Positions 46,406 to 60,040 of a stretch of DNA of 64,000 bases are shown here, piece by piece; the first letter of the stretch is position 1, and each line of letters starts with the position of its first letter. Source of the stretch: Nymphaea colorata. Its lineage: Eukaryota; Streptophyta; Magnoliopsida; Nymphaeales; Nymphaeaceae. The stretch is taken from positions 22,275,716 through 22,339,715 of the forward strand of contig NC_045144.1 in assembly GCF_008831285.2 (NCBI RefSeq), given 5' to 3'. A program made the translations under genes and the position numbers. The notes under the pieces were generated by a model that was not told the DNA's origin, did not search any database, and was given only the letters and a program-made list of their open reading frames with translations.

Positions 46406-47060
46406 AAATTGCATCTTGTCCTCAAGGTGAGAATTCAGGGAACCTAGCTCATAGATTTTACCATAGGATTGAAACTGGCATTTGACCCATCAACAATTGA
46501 GATCTCTATGCGGAAACACATTGTTTGATTTTGTATCGCAACACCAAATCTTCAGCAACGATCTCAAGTTGCATAGAGTCGTGGTTGCAAAAAAAAAAAG
46601 AGAGAGAAATATGGGAACATCAAAAGACCAAAATAGATCTGTCATAAACTACCAGCTACATAAATAACTCCTTTATTAATAGAATCACAAACCATAAATC
46701 ATCTACCACTTCAATTGGAAGAACCAGACTCTAAGACCATTTTGTCTAGCAGCAGAACCAACAAAATCACCTATAAGGACCCAATCAAAACATTACCATG
46801 ATGTGGGAATTTGGATCAATAAGTTCAGAAAATATAGGAATTATGTACAGTCAGTCAACATGAAAGGGAAGATGAAGAATTATAGATGAAACATGATCGG
46901 TGGGAAAATACAAACTGTGTACATGGATGAAATCATTACCATGTCTTTATCTGGAAGTAAAAATGCATAAGAAACATAAAAAAAACTGCCAAAAAGGGGT
47001 GACATAGAGAGAGAGAGAGATTGAGACATCAACCACTCTGTCTATGCAACCTAGTAAATC

Positions 47061-47100
<40 letters not shown>

Positions 47101-48410
47101 GACAAACGCACACACACACACAATATCTTGGCTATTACAAAAGTTGTTAACTGTGTTAGCTTTATAATGGAAAAATGACTCACTTGATATTACTCTTAAC
47201 ATCTACAAGGATAGATTGCAAATTAAGAAGACACTCATTTTAAGCTGTGTTGTTTAATTTGGTTTCCTATGCAAGTATTTTGGAATATATATCCTTCTTG
47301 TGTTTATCAATATACCTCTCATCCGACAATTTTTGCTAGCAATACATATAGGAGTCTTTTCAGCCCCAGTTTTTGATTATGAGATGTTCAAGGTCCACCT
47401 CCATTTGGGTCTTAAACATGAGCCACCTACAATCCAATGTTCAAGTAAACAGATAAGGGGCAGACTTTCTCTATGAAAGAACAAAACATCATCTTTTGTA
47501 AGGTGTTAAGACATGTAATGCAAGAAATTTTGTCATTTCAGATGATGGCCGGCAATTTGATGCCACACTAACTGGCGATTAAGAGAATTGAAAGAGACAT
47601 CTCTGCTTTGTAAAGAGGACTCTCAAGTAGTTAAGAGGAGGGTAAAAAGCTCCTTGATATGAAGGGAGTCTCTGGCAAGGATGAAGCTCCATTAGTAAAG
47701 ACAATTGCAATTTCTTGGTTGAATAGCTGGGAATATAAAATTTTATTGTTTAGTGCTCCTTCTGAGCTTGGAGGTATAATATCAATCGACTGGACAAGGA
47801 AGATGTGATGCTGAAATATGCTACAGACTCGGCATGGTTTAAGATGTCTTCTCTCGTTGGCCTTACCTTCTTCTTGGTACTTCCACCGATAATTTGATAT
47901 GTTGTAGTTAAGTGATGAGTTGAAGAACATTAGGCATCTGCTCACAAAGGTGAAAAGGATGTAGTGTGAAACAATTTATTTCCTCCACGTTTAAAAATTA
48001 TACTAAAAGTAACGGCAATCATAAATCCTTTTATGCCAACAATTCTTCTAAGCAGAAAAATGTATTTAAACTTACATGAATTAAAACGCCAAATTGTAAT
48101 TAATAACAAAGGATAATGAACTAATTAAAAAATTAATTGTAAAGACAAAAAATTATTTTTAACTATTCTTAAAATAAAATAAATACAAAACTATCATAGA
48201 GCTTTAAATAGAACAACGACCTAAGTTTTTAACAATTGTTTGGTTTTTAATATCTAAAAAGGGAGAAAAACTGCAATGGAAGAATACAAAGTCACGATAT
48301 ATAATTACAGGTGTGAAGCTATATCTGACTCTAGCAGATGAGGAAGCAATAGGAATCTATCCTTCAACTGTTTCTCTAACAAAAAAAAAGTCATGGCAGA
48401 ACTTGACACC
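46406..48410. other. Unassigned; simple repeats at 47001-47122
   Basis: GA tract at about 47005-47022, long TC tract at 47059-47098 and CA tract at 47108-47122. A 104-codon minus frame (47631-47945) has no recognised domain. The minus strand near 46406-46440 is the last piece of gypsy pol. Confidence 0.45.
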
Positions 48411-49002
48411 ATCTATCCTCCAACTGCTCGTCATTCACCGAAAATGTATTGACATCAAAAAAACTCTGGCAAATGAAGCTACTTCAAGCTGTCCAATGGC
48501 AAGGATGAACCTGAATGATAGCCACACATGTGGCAGTGGTGGCAACGGCAGTGAGAAAAAGAGGAATCCAGTAGCTCATGAAAGAGGGAAAGCAACGAGC
48601 GAATGACCTTGTGGAGTCTCAACACAAATTTGTATATGATGTCATGAAGTCTATGCTGATTAGGGTCTGAATGGAATTCTAAATGATCAACAAAGTTGTA
48701 CATATGTAGGATCTGGCAGAATTGTCCATGATCAGGGGCTTGGATCAAGTTATGATCTATAGATAAGGTGCTAGCATATCACAAAGGCCATGATGGTTTG
48801 GTGTTTGGATGAAGTTCTGAGCAATTGATAAAGTTACACACAATCTGAGACAGAGAATCGGAAAAGCATTGGAGATCAGGGGAAAGGAGACGGTGGAAGA
48901 GGTGAAATAGTTAGAAATCTGCAAAGTGTGAGGGTTTAGGGTGAGAAGGCATTAAATGGTATTCAAACCAATTCAATGGTTTTAGGACCAGTTGTAAAAA
49001 TG

Positions 49003-50845
49003 GTGTTCAGGGCCCGTTCATAAACCTGGGAATTGTTGTAGTGCTCATGCTCCTAGCCCTCTCATTCAAGGTTCTATTCATGAGTTCAACAAGTCGTGGT
49101 CTTTTTGAAATTGTTTTCTTTATCCGAATCTCAGCATAAAAGTCCTTGAGTTCCTTGTTGTCATATTCACCTCTATATTTGTATTGCATGCATTTCACTT
49201 TCCTGCCAATTTGATTTTTAACTTCAGCCTTTCACCTTTTCAAAGTATAAAAAGTTGCAGATTTGTTTTTTAGAAAACAAACTAATACCTTCCAAGTGCA
49301 GTCATCAACAAATGTGACATAATAGAATGATCATCCAAGGGAACAACCAAGAGCTGGCCGCCAAACATCTATATGGACTAACTTCAACTTCTCCTTCTTT
49401 GATAGTCGCCTGACTTTAGAGAAGGTGACCCTTTCTTGCTTCTGGAAGATGCAATTTTGAAAAACGCAACTTCTATAGATTTCAGATTAGACAATTTATT
49501 CTTAGCGGCCATAATTTTGGTTCGTTTTTCACTCATATGTACATCACATTTTGATGTCCATCTTCTATAGCTTGTAATGCTATAATAGCAAGCTGTCATC
49601 AAATTTTTGTTGCAGCATCTGTCATTTAGATCTCCAATTATATATAGAGTACCCAGTTTGTTGCCTCATGCTACAATCATTGCATTTTTGGTTATCTTCT
49701 AACATCCTCCAAGAAACATAATAACGTACCCATCAACTTCAAACTGACCTATAGAATTCAGATTTTTCCTCAAATCTGAAACATCACTGACATCCTCCAG
49801 TTTCCACACATGCCCATTCTGCATCTATATATGGACATCACCCTTCCATACAATGTCTGATTGTTCATTATTTGCAAGATAAACCTTTCCAAAATTGTCT
49901 GCAGTATAATTTTGCATATTGTCTTTACATAAAGTAGAGTGAAAAGATGCACCAGAATTTAAAATCCAGGATTCAATGAAGCTATGTAGACTCAATGCTA
50001 GGCTTCATATATTCCCTGCCCTCTATGGCAATATTTGTACTCTCCTTCATGTTTTTTATTTTTCCTTTCCAATAATCTACAATCTCTTTTCTAGTGACAT
50101 GGCTTTCCACATTTCCAGCATCATTCTTCATAAGGTTTGGACTAACTTATTCCTTTCGATTTTGACTGACCTCTCTCTTGAATACAGTTCATCCTATCCC
50201 TGCCTTGAATATTGAGAGAAGAAGCGAAAGTTTCTCACGCTTCTCTTCTACGAATATCTATGATCAAAATCAGGTCTCAAACACTACTAAAGTTCAACTT
50301 GTTAGACCCATGAGAACTAATCACTACAGTCACGGTCGCATCCCAACTGTCCGATGATGACAACAAAAGAATAAAAGCTTGAACCTACTCATAAAAATTT
50401 AATATTCACAGAACTCAATTGAGATATACTCACATTAAACTCATTTATATGATCAGTAACGAAATCACCTTTAGTCACCTTCAAATTAAATAAACGACAC
50501 ATTAGATAAACCTTATTTGAGGCAAAGGGTTTTTCACACATATCTGTTGGCACCTTCATCAAACCCACGATTGTCTTCTCATTGACAATATTGAAGTTGA
50601 CGTTCTTGGCTAGTGTCAAATGAATGACTTTGAGCGGCTATATGTCTAGTACCTACCAATTTTTATGTGACATTATTGTTGGCTTCACTCTAGTGATGGG
50701 TTGATATAGTTTCTTTTAATATATGTAGTCTTCGAACTGCATCCTCCAAAACCCTTGCCATTGAACTTCTCAGTCTTTACCTTCCCTTCTTCCATTGCCC
50801 TTGCTCCCACTGTTCCTCTCGAGCATGAACTGGGTTCTGATATCT
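49003..50845 (-). mobile_element. Ty1/copia gag-pol fragment, arm B
   Basis: Mirror of 6016-7858. The primer-binding site is at 50833-50845 on the minus strand. The gag block 50389-50619 translates identically to that in arm A. The protease-region block is at 49770-49952 and the integrase piece at 49007-49198. The block at 49384-49602 has a different C-terminus from arm A because of a small indel near 49450. Same defects: Asp to Asn in the protease, degraded integrase, no reverse transcriptase. Confidence 0.85.
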
Positions 50846-51427
50846 ATGGTTAGGAATTATGCTTTCTCACTCTCTTGTTGCATACAAGAGAAGAAAACTG
50901 AAGAAGAGAAAGAACAAGAAGAAGACAAAAGGATTTATGTGGTTCAAGGACAAGTGATCTCTTATGTCCGCTGCCATATAGGGTTTTTCCATTGCCACAG
51001 AAGAAAAATAAAAAATATGAATACAATGAAAACCACCCTTTCATAAATATGGGGATTAGGGTAAACCCGCAAAAGGGCAGATTACATAAATGACCTTACA
51101 ACGTTCCAGGCAAGGGGGTGCTGCCTCTTGCAACTGCTAGCCAACTTATTGCAAATTTGGATCTCGGGATATTAGAGAATCCTATTAAGGGTTAGGCTCC
51201 ATACTGCTATACACCCTTAACTATTGGCAGGGGTGTAGATAAGTGGGGGCATTGTGGGGTGTATGCCGACGAAGCCCATTATGTGAACGATTAAATTAGT
51301 GGGTTCAGTTATATAGGACAGCCCCACCAGACCCAAGTCACTTCCCCATAGCCAATTAAAAATTTGTTAACTGTATGCTTAGTGCCCTATAGAAAAAATT
51401 TCCGGCCCCACCCTGACTATTGGGGAA

Positions 51428-53880
51428 GTTCAAATTCATTCCTCTTGACATGAAGTTACTCTCACGAAATATATGAGGTCTAGTCAGAAGGATGATCCAA
51501 TGGGTGGTAAGTAACTATCTCCAATAGTTTAAACCTGAACTCTTTTTTTGTAATTGATACAATGTTAAATGATGTGAATTTTCATAGATGGACGAGTAGA
51601 CATGCTAGATATGCCTTTGTCTCTAATATAGGTTGTGTTTATGTCATGCAAGAATCATATGTGGTTGGTGTCCTGTTGAATTAATTGTATTGGTGCAATT
51701 TATTACTTTTTTTATATTAAAGTGCTTTGCAAGCAGAGAATATAATTTCAATTTTATTGTTGTCGGAGTCTATCTACATCCCAATAAACTAAGTAGAAGA
51801 TACCAGTTAATTGAGCTAATAGTGCTCATAGAAGAAGTTGACGGCCTTATAGCTCTTATGGGAGATTTGAATGTTGAGATGGGACCTAAGGATAAAAAAG
51901 AGAGCCAGATATAAGCTCTTGTAGAGATTTTACTAATTTCTTAAATAATCCCCACTTAAATGTTGTTGATGATCCTAAGAAAAGCTTCACTTGGTATAAT
52001 AATAGGGGTTCGACTGCAACATTAAATGCAGAATGGATTGGGCCTTACTCAATCCTAAATGTGAGAATTCATCTTTCTGCTTATGTACTTTGCCTAGAAC
52101 TACATGAGTTTTGTATCCCTCAATGAAACCAAAACAGTTTTGGTTCTATGGGAGTCTAGGGTGCGATCCTTAAAGAATGAGTTAAATAAGATTTAGTTGA
52201 ATGAATTCCATGATGCAAGAGTACAATTAATCTGGAGCATCTTTTGCATAACGAGTTGGATGCAGCTCTAGAAGAAGAAGATTCTTTTTGGATGCAGAAA
52301 TCCAAAGTGAAATGGCTCTCAGATGGTGGCAAAAATTCCAATGTTATTCAAGCATATGTTATCCATAAATTCAAGAAGTACAACTTGACTTTTAGTGAAG
52401 TTAATGGTGTTGTTGCTTCTACCCCTAGTAAGATTTATGAGCAATGTAAGGATTGTTTTACGCAACTTTACATTAACCTTTCTTCTACATGTGATATGGT
52501 TGATAATTTGAAAGATGGCCGCACTATTACTTCAGTGGAGAATGAATTTCTATTGAGGCCTGTGAGTAAATACGAGGTTTTGAGAGCTGTTTTTCACATG
52601 AAAAATGGGAAGACACTAGGTCCTGATGGGTTATTGAATTTTATAAGCTCTATTGGCACATAATCGGTGAAGATATGATGGATGTTATTGCGGATTTTTT
52701 CAAAATAGGTGAAGTGATTAAGAGTATTAATTGTTTTCACTTACATTGAATCCCAAATTTCAAGGTACTGTAAGCATTAAAGATTTTAGGCCAATTACAC
52801 TTTTCAATTGCCTTTACAAAATTATTGCAAAGATAACGGTAGTTAGAATGAGATTTATATTGGCTAGCTTATTGCTGATGACCAAGGTGACTTTTTACCA
52901 GCAGAAATATCCACAGACAAATTCTTATGGTCCTTGAGCTTGTTAATTCCTTACAAAACAGCAGGGATGGTTCAGTGATGTTAAAGCTTGACATTACTAA
53001 AGCATATGATTGTATAGTTTGTGAGTTTCTCATATTAGCCTTAAAGAAACTAGGTCATAATGACACCTGGATTCATAGACTCCTTAAATGCATGTCTACA
53101 GCTAGTTTAGCAATGCTAATTAATGGTAATGAAGGTTCTTCCTTTGATGTAGATAGAAGCATTAGACAAGGGGATCAGTTGTCCCCATTCTTATTAATTA
53201 TTATTATGAGATGTTTCAAGAAGACTAAGGAGGGAGGTGGCCAGCACAATGTTAAAGTGCTAAAAGCTTTAATACGTAGTTCCATCTTAGCAGGTCAATT
53301 CTTTGCACATGATGTCATAATGGTTTGTAAACTAGATCTAAACTCTATTAGTTGTATAAAGAACATCCTAGTAGAGATGGACCTAAAGGCAAGGCTAAGA
53401 CTTAATTGAAAAAAAAATCCTGTCATATTTTAAAGTTAATGACAATCACAGTAGATTGAGTGTTTAGGTTGGAAGGAAGCAAAAGTATATGTGCAATACC
53501 TTGGACTACCACTTTTCACGGGTAAGATTTATGTGGGGAGCTGTGGATCACTTGTGAAGAAGGTATTATCACATCTTGCAGTTTTGGAAAGGCCATCTTG
53601 TATCTTATATAGGAAAAAGTAGTTTAATTAAACATGTAATCCATCAACTAGTTGGTGATTGGATGATGGCTTTAAAAATTTCAAAGGTAGGTGATAGAAT
53701 TGACTGAGAGATAGTGCAACAGCTTCTTATGGGGAGACAACTCGAATTTATGTAAATTTTGTATTTTAAGCTGGAGTTCACTTTGCATTCCTTATAAGGA
53801 GAATGGCGTTGGATTTTTAGACCTAAATGTTTATAACAAGGCAACATGATTAATTTATTGTTTTGGGTGTTGCAAGGCAT
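51428..53880 (+). mobile_element. L1-type LINE remnant, arm B (longest RT frame)
   Basis: Mirror of 2979-5431. Endonuclease block 51633-51914 ends with MGDLNVEMGPKDKK. The RT entry block is 52244-52663 (KWLSDGGKNSN, GPDG). Fingers lie at 52731-52937. An unbroken 160-codon palm block at 52927-53409 contains KLDITKAYD, IRQGDQLSPF and FFAHDVIM, where the catalytic FADD reads FAHD. The C-terminal part continues out of frame, with YLGLPLFTGK near 53497 and SWSSLCIPYKENGVGF-like sequence near 53765-53820. There is no ORF1, and a catalytic Asp is lost, so it is inactive in both arms. Confidence 0.87.
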
Positions 53881-54838
53881 GTCAATTTGGACCAATTACA
53901 CGAGAGTAAATACTTATATAATGGTAGTCTTTGCTTGTATAAAGCAAAAACAAAATATCATCTCCATTGTTGTTTGGACTAAAAAGTGCAAACAGAAGTC
54001 TCCTGGTTGAAATGGGAGTTCCACCGAATCCTTCACCATACCTTAGTAATTCAGTAGTCGAGTTCCAATTTATTTGTACAGAGAATGGACAAATGCAAAG
54101 AATTTCATATGTAATGAGAACGAAAGATGGTATTTGTGTTAAAGCAGTTGTCCAGGTGAAGCCGTGACATAGGAGATTGCAGGTAAGAGATGCAGCTAGT
54201 AACTTTTGATCACTAGACATTTCCAGCGACAGATTGCTTTTGTTTGGGGGCCAAAGAAGTGGAGTTATCATATTCAAAATGTTATGATTGAATTCTATAT
54301 AGCTGGTTCCCATTTCCATCCTTTTGTCCACAAGGGATGTTCTTTTGTGTTCTTGAAATATAATCCAGCAAAAAAGACTTTGCATCTGTTGAAATTTTTT
54401 GATATGTATGACTCCACAGTAGAATGGAATCATTACCCAGCATGAGGGATTTTTCCTTCTGTATTGTACCTTTATGCTGTGGATTTTGTATTTCCTTTTG
54501 TACTTTTTTGTATACTCATTTCTTAGTTTTGCTAGTAAAAGGGTTCTGGGAGCCCTCTCTCATCCAAAAGTGCTTCTAATAGGTTCTTGAGAATGGTGGG
54601 ATTGCTATGATACTTTGTTACAGTACCTATATAACCAAAACATGACCATTCCTAATTATTTCTATGTTACAGTACCTATATCATTGTTAAAGCCAACCCA
54701 CACTGGGGGGAATTAGATAGCAAGTGAGCCGTACGTATTTTGGTTACGGTTTGTCAAAAGAACTGGTAGGAAAGTGACTGCAGACGTTGGAGCATGAGGG
54801 AAAAAATGCAATAGAAGATAACACATTGGACATTTGAT
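53881..54838. other. Unassigned (mirror of 2020-2978)
   Basis: Plus frames 53967-54167 and 54206-54445 follow the LINE in the same direction. A minus frame of 183 codons (53882-54433) overlaps them. No domain recognised; probably the LINE 3' end or sequence it carries. Confidence 0.35.
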
Positions 54839-55685
54839 ATACAAACACCGCTTGTCAATAAGAGCTACGATCAGATGTGACAGGAGTGTTTTTCATTATG
54901 TAAGCAGAAGGCATCAAAATTTTCTTTTCATATGAGCAAGTGACTGCTTTCATGTGCACAAAAGATCTGGAATTACGTGAACTTTTGGTAGCCAATAAAT
55001 GAATTTATTATTTTTGCCTAAAATTGACATTGCTAATAATTTGGTTTCTTCCCCTGAATTATTTTTCAGTTTTTATTACTTGATGTACAACATATCCCAA
55101 TACATTTGACAGTCAAACAAGTGGTTTGCTAGTGACATAGATATTTTATTAATATAATGCAAACAAAAGGCATTTTCCTAGTATGTCAATAAAACAAGGG
55201 TAGTATATTTATCTTTGTATTAAGGAAGAGTATTCTGAAGGGCATCATAGTTGCTTTTGTGGTCAATATTACTATTTCATGTTTCCACGTTCTCATTTTA
55301 ATTTTTTGTTTTTCAAGTGTCTCATATATAGTGACAGGGTAGCCAACAAAAACCCATCCCATCGCTGATGGCATTTGGCCTATTTATTGGGACCTACGTT
55401 TAATTGAAACGGCCAGCCTTGTCACTCCAACCTATCCCGACTAAAGCTTGGGATCAAGGCTCGACAAAGTGAGGCTCGGGCTATCTTGAACCTCTTGTGG
55501 TGGCTCAAGCTCAACCCGTTTAGTTATTGGACCGGGTTCCACCGTCATCTTTATGCCTGTCAAGTACCTAGTTTGATGCTCACCCATATTTGAAACTCAT
55601 AACATGCCAAAAGTTTCTAAGGGAGTTTCAGAGTCTGAAATTTACTTGTTTCAGGCGATATTGATCTCCTTGTCTCTGATACCAC

Positions 55686-56111
55686 TGTTAGATTTTTGCA
55701 GCGGAGTGAAGCCTTTGATCCATTCTATGTCCTGAGCAAGTTTACCAATGCAGTCTTCAGGATGAGGGCATGAGTGGTAAAAGCACCAAAACAGCAAGTA
55801 ACAGCAACAACAGAAACAAGAGAACAAATAGAGAGAGATCGAAGCAGAGAGAATTTGTGGGTTTGCTTCCATGAGGCATAAAACGGGTAATCTTTCTATT
55901 CAGCCCCAATTTTGAGTATTGTTGCGCTTATATAACCAGCCTCATAGGTTTTCCTATATGCCCAGCTAGGGCTAGTGAGAAATTTGAGGAAAATATGATG
56001 TAAAATCAAAGTTTGTTTAGAATGAAAATCTTCAGTTTGAAAACTTTTTTTTTTAAGCCTATCTCCTCACAGTTATGAGAGGAGGATAGGGCTCATGGCC
56101 ACTATCCAACA
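55686..56111 (-). repeat. Copia-type LTR (426 bp), arm B
   Basis: Mirror of 747-1172. It starts TGTTGG at 56111 and ends at 55686 on the minus strand, followed by the TGGTATCAGAGA primer-binding site (about 55673-55684). The run of A before the terminal TCTAACA is one base shorter than in arm A. Confidence 0.8.
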
Positions 56112-56857
56112 GAGGATTGGCGCAACAGATGAAATGGGGCCTGATAAGTGATCAGTTTTCATTTGGAGTTATTGTGGCATCAACTCCCTGTACAGTAAGA
56201 GAGGGAATACCGATGTACAAGTTGAAGCACACCACACAATAAAAATGAACATAATTAGTTGATGAACCTAACTGACTTGGCAAACCCTGGTTGTGACCCA
56301 TTTGTGTCTGTGTGTAAGTGTGTGCGTGATAGAGATAGAACCACAATCAAAAGTTTTTGAAGTGTAAAATATGACAAACTTTACTAAGCATACACAAATA
56401 CTCGTACTATATGTTATTCAATTTTAGTTGATTAGACGATCAAACATGAAGTCCAAGCAGACTTACCTTTTTCATCTATTTATTGAAAAAATGCACTATA
56501 AGTATTTATGACATAACCCAGCCAAGTCACCAAGTCAACTCCCTAACTCGGAGACCCAGTCTTTAGCCGATCCAAGTCTAAGTCAAAGGTTGCTAACTAT
56601 GCTGGCTTTAGTATAATACATAATTGCACAAATTATCTTGAAAATTTTGACATAACCTACAGGATATGTAACATACGGAAGAAGGAGAAGGATAGAGGAA
56701 CAGACCTCTTTATTTCATAGGTACGTGGATGATGGCATCGCTTAACGAGAATTTCCGATGTTTTTCTTCAATTTCCACTCTCTCTCTTTGATCTTTGTTT
56801 TTATGATTGGAAAGATATGTTCCAAAATCTCCAGTCTGATCTCTTACATCTAAAGGA

Positions 56858-57128
56858 TTGAATCTATGGCAAATTTGGCCAGTTTGCTTTTCTTTGCTTT
56901 GCTAGGATGCATAGTGGTGTCAGATATGAACCTATGTTCCTCTATTTCCAGGCTTAAGTTCAAGAAATTAAAAGGTGCTTCTGATGGTAAGACTGGAACT
57001 AATCCTCACTTTATTCAGGAACGTAATGAATGCATGGACAGTGATTGGCTGGATTTAAATAGGGAAATATAGCCAATTTTTGGCTAGAAACTTGACAGGG
57101 TGTTATATTGATTAAATCAATCCCTACA
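56858..57128 (+). other. Right flank of arm B; short frame of uncertain status
   Basis: First sequence outside the inverted homology visible here. A 68-codon plus frame (56866-57072) starts MANLASLLFFALLGCIVV, which resembles a signal peptide, but it has no conserved downstream motif. Confidence 0.25.
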
Positions 57129-57681
57129 GATTGTCGTGGTCTTGTAGAAGCTGACCTGGGTTTCAGTATCAAGGCTATTCATCGGTATAGAAACAGCTCT
57201 GCTCTAATGAAGTTTCATGTTCTAAGGAATGCATGTCGGATGAGATTCACTCAAGGTCCTGGTAATCTGAGGTGGAAGGATAGTTAGCAACCTATTTAGT
57301 CTAGAAAACAAATATGGTGTAGAGTAGGGATGAAAGAAATTACTATGGAATGGTGTAATCTGATTTGGAAGCCCACAGTTACCCCTAGTGCATGCTGGTA
57401 ATCTGATGAGATTGTCGTGGTCTTGTAGAAGCTGATCTGGGTTTCAGTATCAAGGCTATTCATCGGTATAGAAACAGCTCTGCTCTAATGAAGTTTCATG
57501 TTCTAAGGAATGCATGTCGGATGAGATTCACTCAAGGTCCTGGTAATCTGAGGTGGAAGGATAGTTAGCAACCTATTTAGTCTAGAAAACAAATATGGTG
57601 TAGAGTAGGGATGAAAGAAATTACTATGGTTGGTGTAATCTGATTTGGAAGCCCACAGTTACCCCTAGTGCATGCTGGTTT
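57129..57681 (+). repeat. Tandem duplication, 281-bp unit
   Basis: Unit 1 runs 57129-57409 and unit 2 57410 to about 57681. Both start GATTGTCGTGGTCTTGTAG and share CATGCTGGT at the end. Differences seen: C/T in CTGA(C/T)CTGGG, and GGAATGG against GGTTGG. The unit has a protein-like plus frame (VEADLGFSIKAIHRYRNSSA) ending in a stop. I do not recognise it. Confidence 0.95.
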
Positions 57682-60040
57682 GTATGCTGGACAGAAGATA
57701 ATTTGTACATGACCACAGTCACAGCAACTCACCATGTGTATAGCTTGGAAAGAAAATGCAAGATCATGACTCCCCAATTACACATGATTTCCTTCGTGAT
57801 TGTGGAGTTCCCTATAGCATGCTTTAGGGACCCAATTACACGAGTTCAACAATTCATCCTCAAACCAATGGCCTTCAAATGAAATAGCCAAGAAGGTAAA
57901 CTTAGACTTAGTTCAGATGAAAGAAGCAATAAGTATTAACATCATCAATCGTAGGTGCAATCATATATGAAAGCAAGGGAAAGAAACTTAGGGAGAACAG
58001 CAAAAGGTCAATTACCCACAACAAAGATGCAAGTTAGTGCTGCAATGGCAGTCCCCTTGAGAATTCTGGATACCGGAAGGCACATTCTCAACCAAAAGAG
58101 CTATCTATCAGCAGAATTACCATCTCTGGTACGATAAAGAAGGCAATACCAGTGCTCCTTGCCACTTCTTGCCTGGTTGGCCTTGTTTAGATTTGATTAT
58201 ATGCCTTACCTAAGTACCAACATATCAGCAGAAATTGCTGAGAGAGAGAGAGAGAGAAAGCTGTTGAACTAGAATAAGAGTGCATGTTTCAGAGAGGGGA
58301 AAAGTTATATTTCTAATCTACCTTTCAGTAACATGCAAACTAGTCTCACATATCAAAAGATGTGTATTTCCACAAACATATTTACAAATTATAATTATGT
58401 TGTAAAGCTCAAATCGGTTGACACCAAACAATTTTTTTTGACAAAAAGAAAATTTCATAGCCAATATGCACGTGATATTTAAAGCCATCTTCAGACCTAT
58501 AAAAAGAACATGGGAAGTGTTAGCCATAACAAGTCATATGCTTATCTACTATTCATAGAAATTAAAAAAATATCATATTTCATTGAGTTTTTACTAATTA
58601 ATTGTTCTAAAATTGCAATCAACATCTGGACTTACACTTGTAACTCATGTATCTGTTTTGTATGTCTGGCTTCAAAGTCATGTACCTTTTCAGCTTGTCT
58701 AGCTTCTAATTCGCACATCTGGTCAGTATGGTTACTTTCTACTTTATACACCTTATTGCATAGATCACCAAACTCTTCTCAATTTCATATTTTGTGTCAT
58801 TAGTTCACATTGAGTAGAAATTGCATCAAAAAATTGTGATGGTTTTACCCTCATTCCATAAGTACGCATTCGTCAAAATTTGTCTGGCCCCATACCCAAT
58901 GACAAGACATCATTTAGAGATTGATCATCTCCTATGTCATCAGGAAGTCAGAATATTGCTTCATTAAGTTGAGCCTACAAATTAATGTAACATTTCAATA
59001 ACATGTATATTAAATAAATTTTAATTATCATTATAACTAGTAGTAATGAAGATGCGAAAGCAAGCAATCTAAGGGATGAGAAGAGATGAGAATTGCTTGG
59101 AAATCCTGAAGCACTTGAAGTTTCTCCATAAAAAGAGATGAGAATCATATCGCTGCCTCCTAATGCAACCCTGCACTGCATGGGGATGAGGTTCCCTTTC
59201 ATGGATCGTCTTATGGTGCTGGGTCAACATAAGACCTTAGATCAACATAATGAGCAAAACAATGGGAGAGGAAAAAACAAATTCCTCATTCTTAGAGAGA
59301 GGGAGAGAGAGAGAGAGAGTTTACTCAACATTACAAGCCTCCAACAAAATGTGAAAACATGAATAGCCATGCATAAGTTGTAATAGAACAACCGGGTGAT
59401 AATGAATGAGAATTGTGCCTGCAAACGAAGACAGTAACATCGAACATTATGCCCAACAACAGAGCTCTTAGATGTACCTTTCTTTCACAGAAAATAACAT
59501 CATTTCTTAGCAACCAAATGGCTCTCCAAGTTTAAAACAGCCTAAAAGTGATATCTTTAATGAGTGATTCTGAAGTACTTGGAAACGAGGCTGGTTCCAA
59601 GTGTAATAATAGGTGCTGCATTACCTCATAGTACCAAAACAGGTCAGGTGTGTCCTTGGATTGTTGGCGGCCCAAAGCCAGATAAGCTCATGTCTGACCA
59701 CTGGAAGCGTTTGAAGACAAAGATGCTATTGAGTGCAGCTGCAGGTGATCTGCAAATATGAGCAAGAATATGAAGAAGGAAGATCAGGAGAATCCCTGAC
59801 AGCTGAAGCGCCATGATAAAGAAGAGGCTGAGAAACATGCACAAAAATCACCAGCGCATTCGTTTCCACCGTTTTGTTCTCTTATGTATCGATTGAGGAG
59901 GGAGAAGTCACCAATGTTTTGCCCAAAAAAAATGGAGATTTGACATGTAACAATGGTTATCCTCTCAATTTCTTTTTAAAAGACTATACTCTATTTTCAC
60001 TGAAGAGAAATTTTTAATTTCATTTGAATTTAATTTTTGG
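57682..60040. other. No gene seen; two short (GA)n tracts
   Basis: GA tracts at 58240-58257 and 59297-59320. A 97-codon plus frame at 58510-58803, with repeated CxVCLAS-like pieces (CFVCLASKSC, FSACLASNSH), comes from a short internal sequence repeat. No known domain. Confidence 0.45.

Larger units (their letters stand above)
48411..56857 (-). repeat. Inverted arm B, partner of 1-8449
   Basis: This is the second arm, embedded in continuous sequence on both sides. Its inner edge at 48411 matches base 8449, the last base before the gap. Its outer edge at 56857 matches base 1 of the window, so homology may extend further left outside the window. The sequence inside 48411 does not match the sequence after the gap (8550 onward), so the homology breaks where the left contig breaks. 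Arm B keeps a longer LINE reverse transcriptase frame (52927-53409) than arm A. Confidence 0.95.

Noticed and set aside
56866-57072. Secreted protein gene next to arm B
   Set aside because: Signal-peptide-like start only; 68 codons, no conserved residues or intron signals seen.
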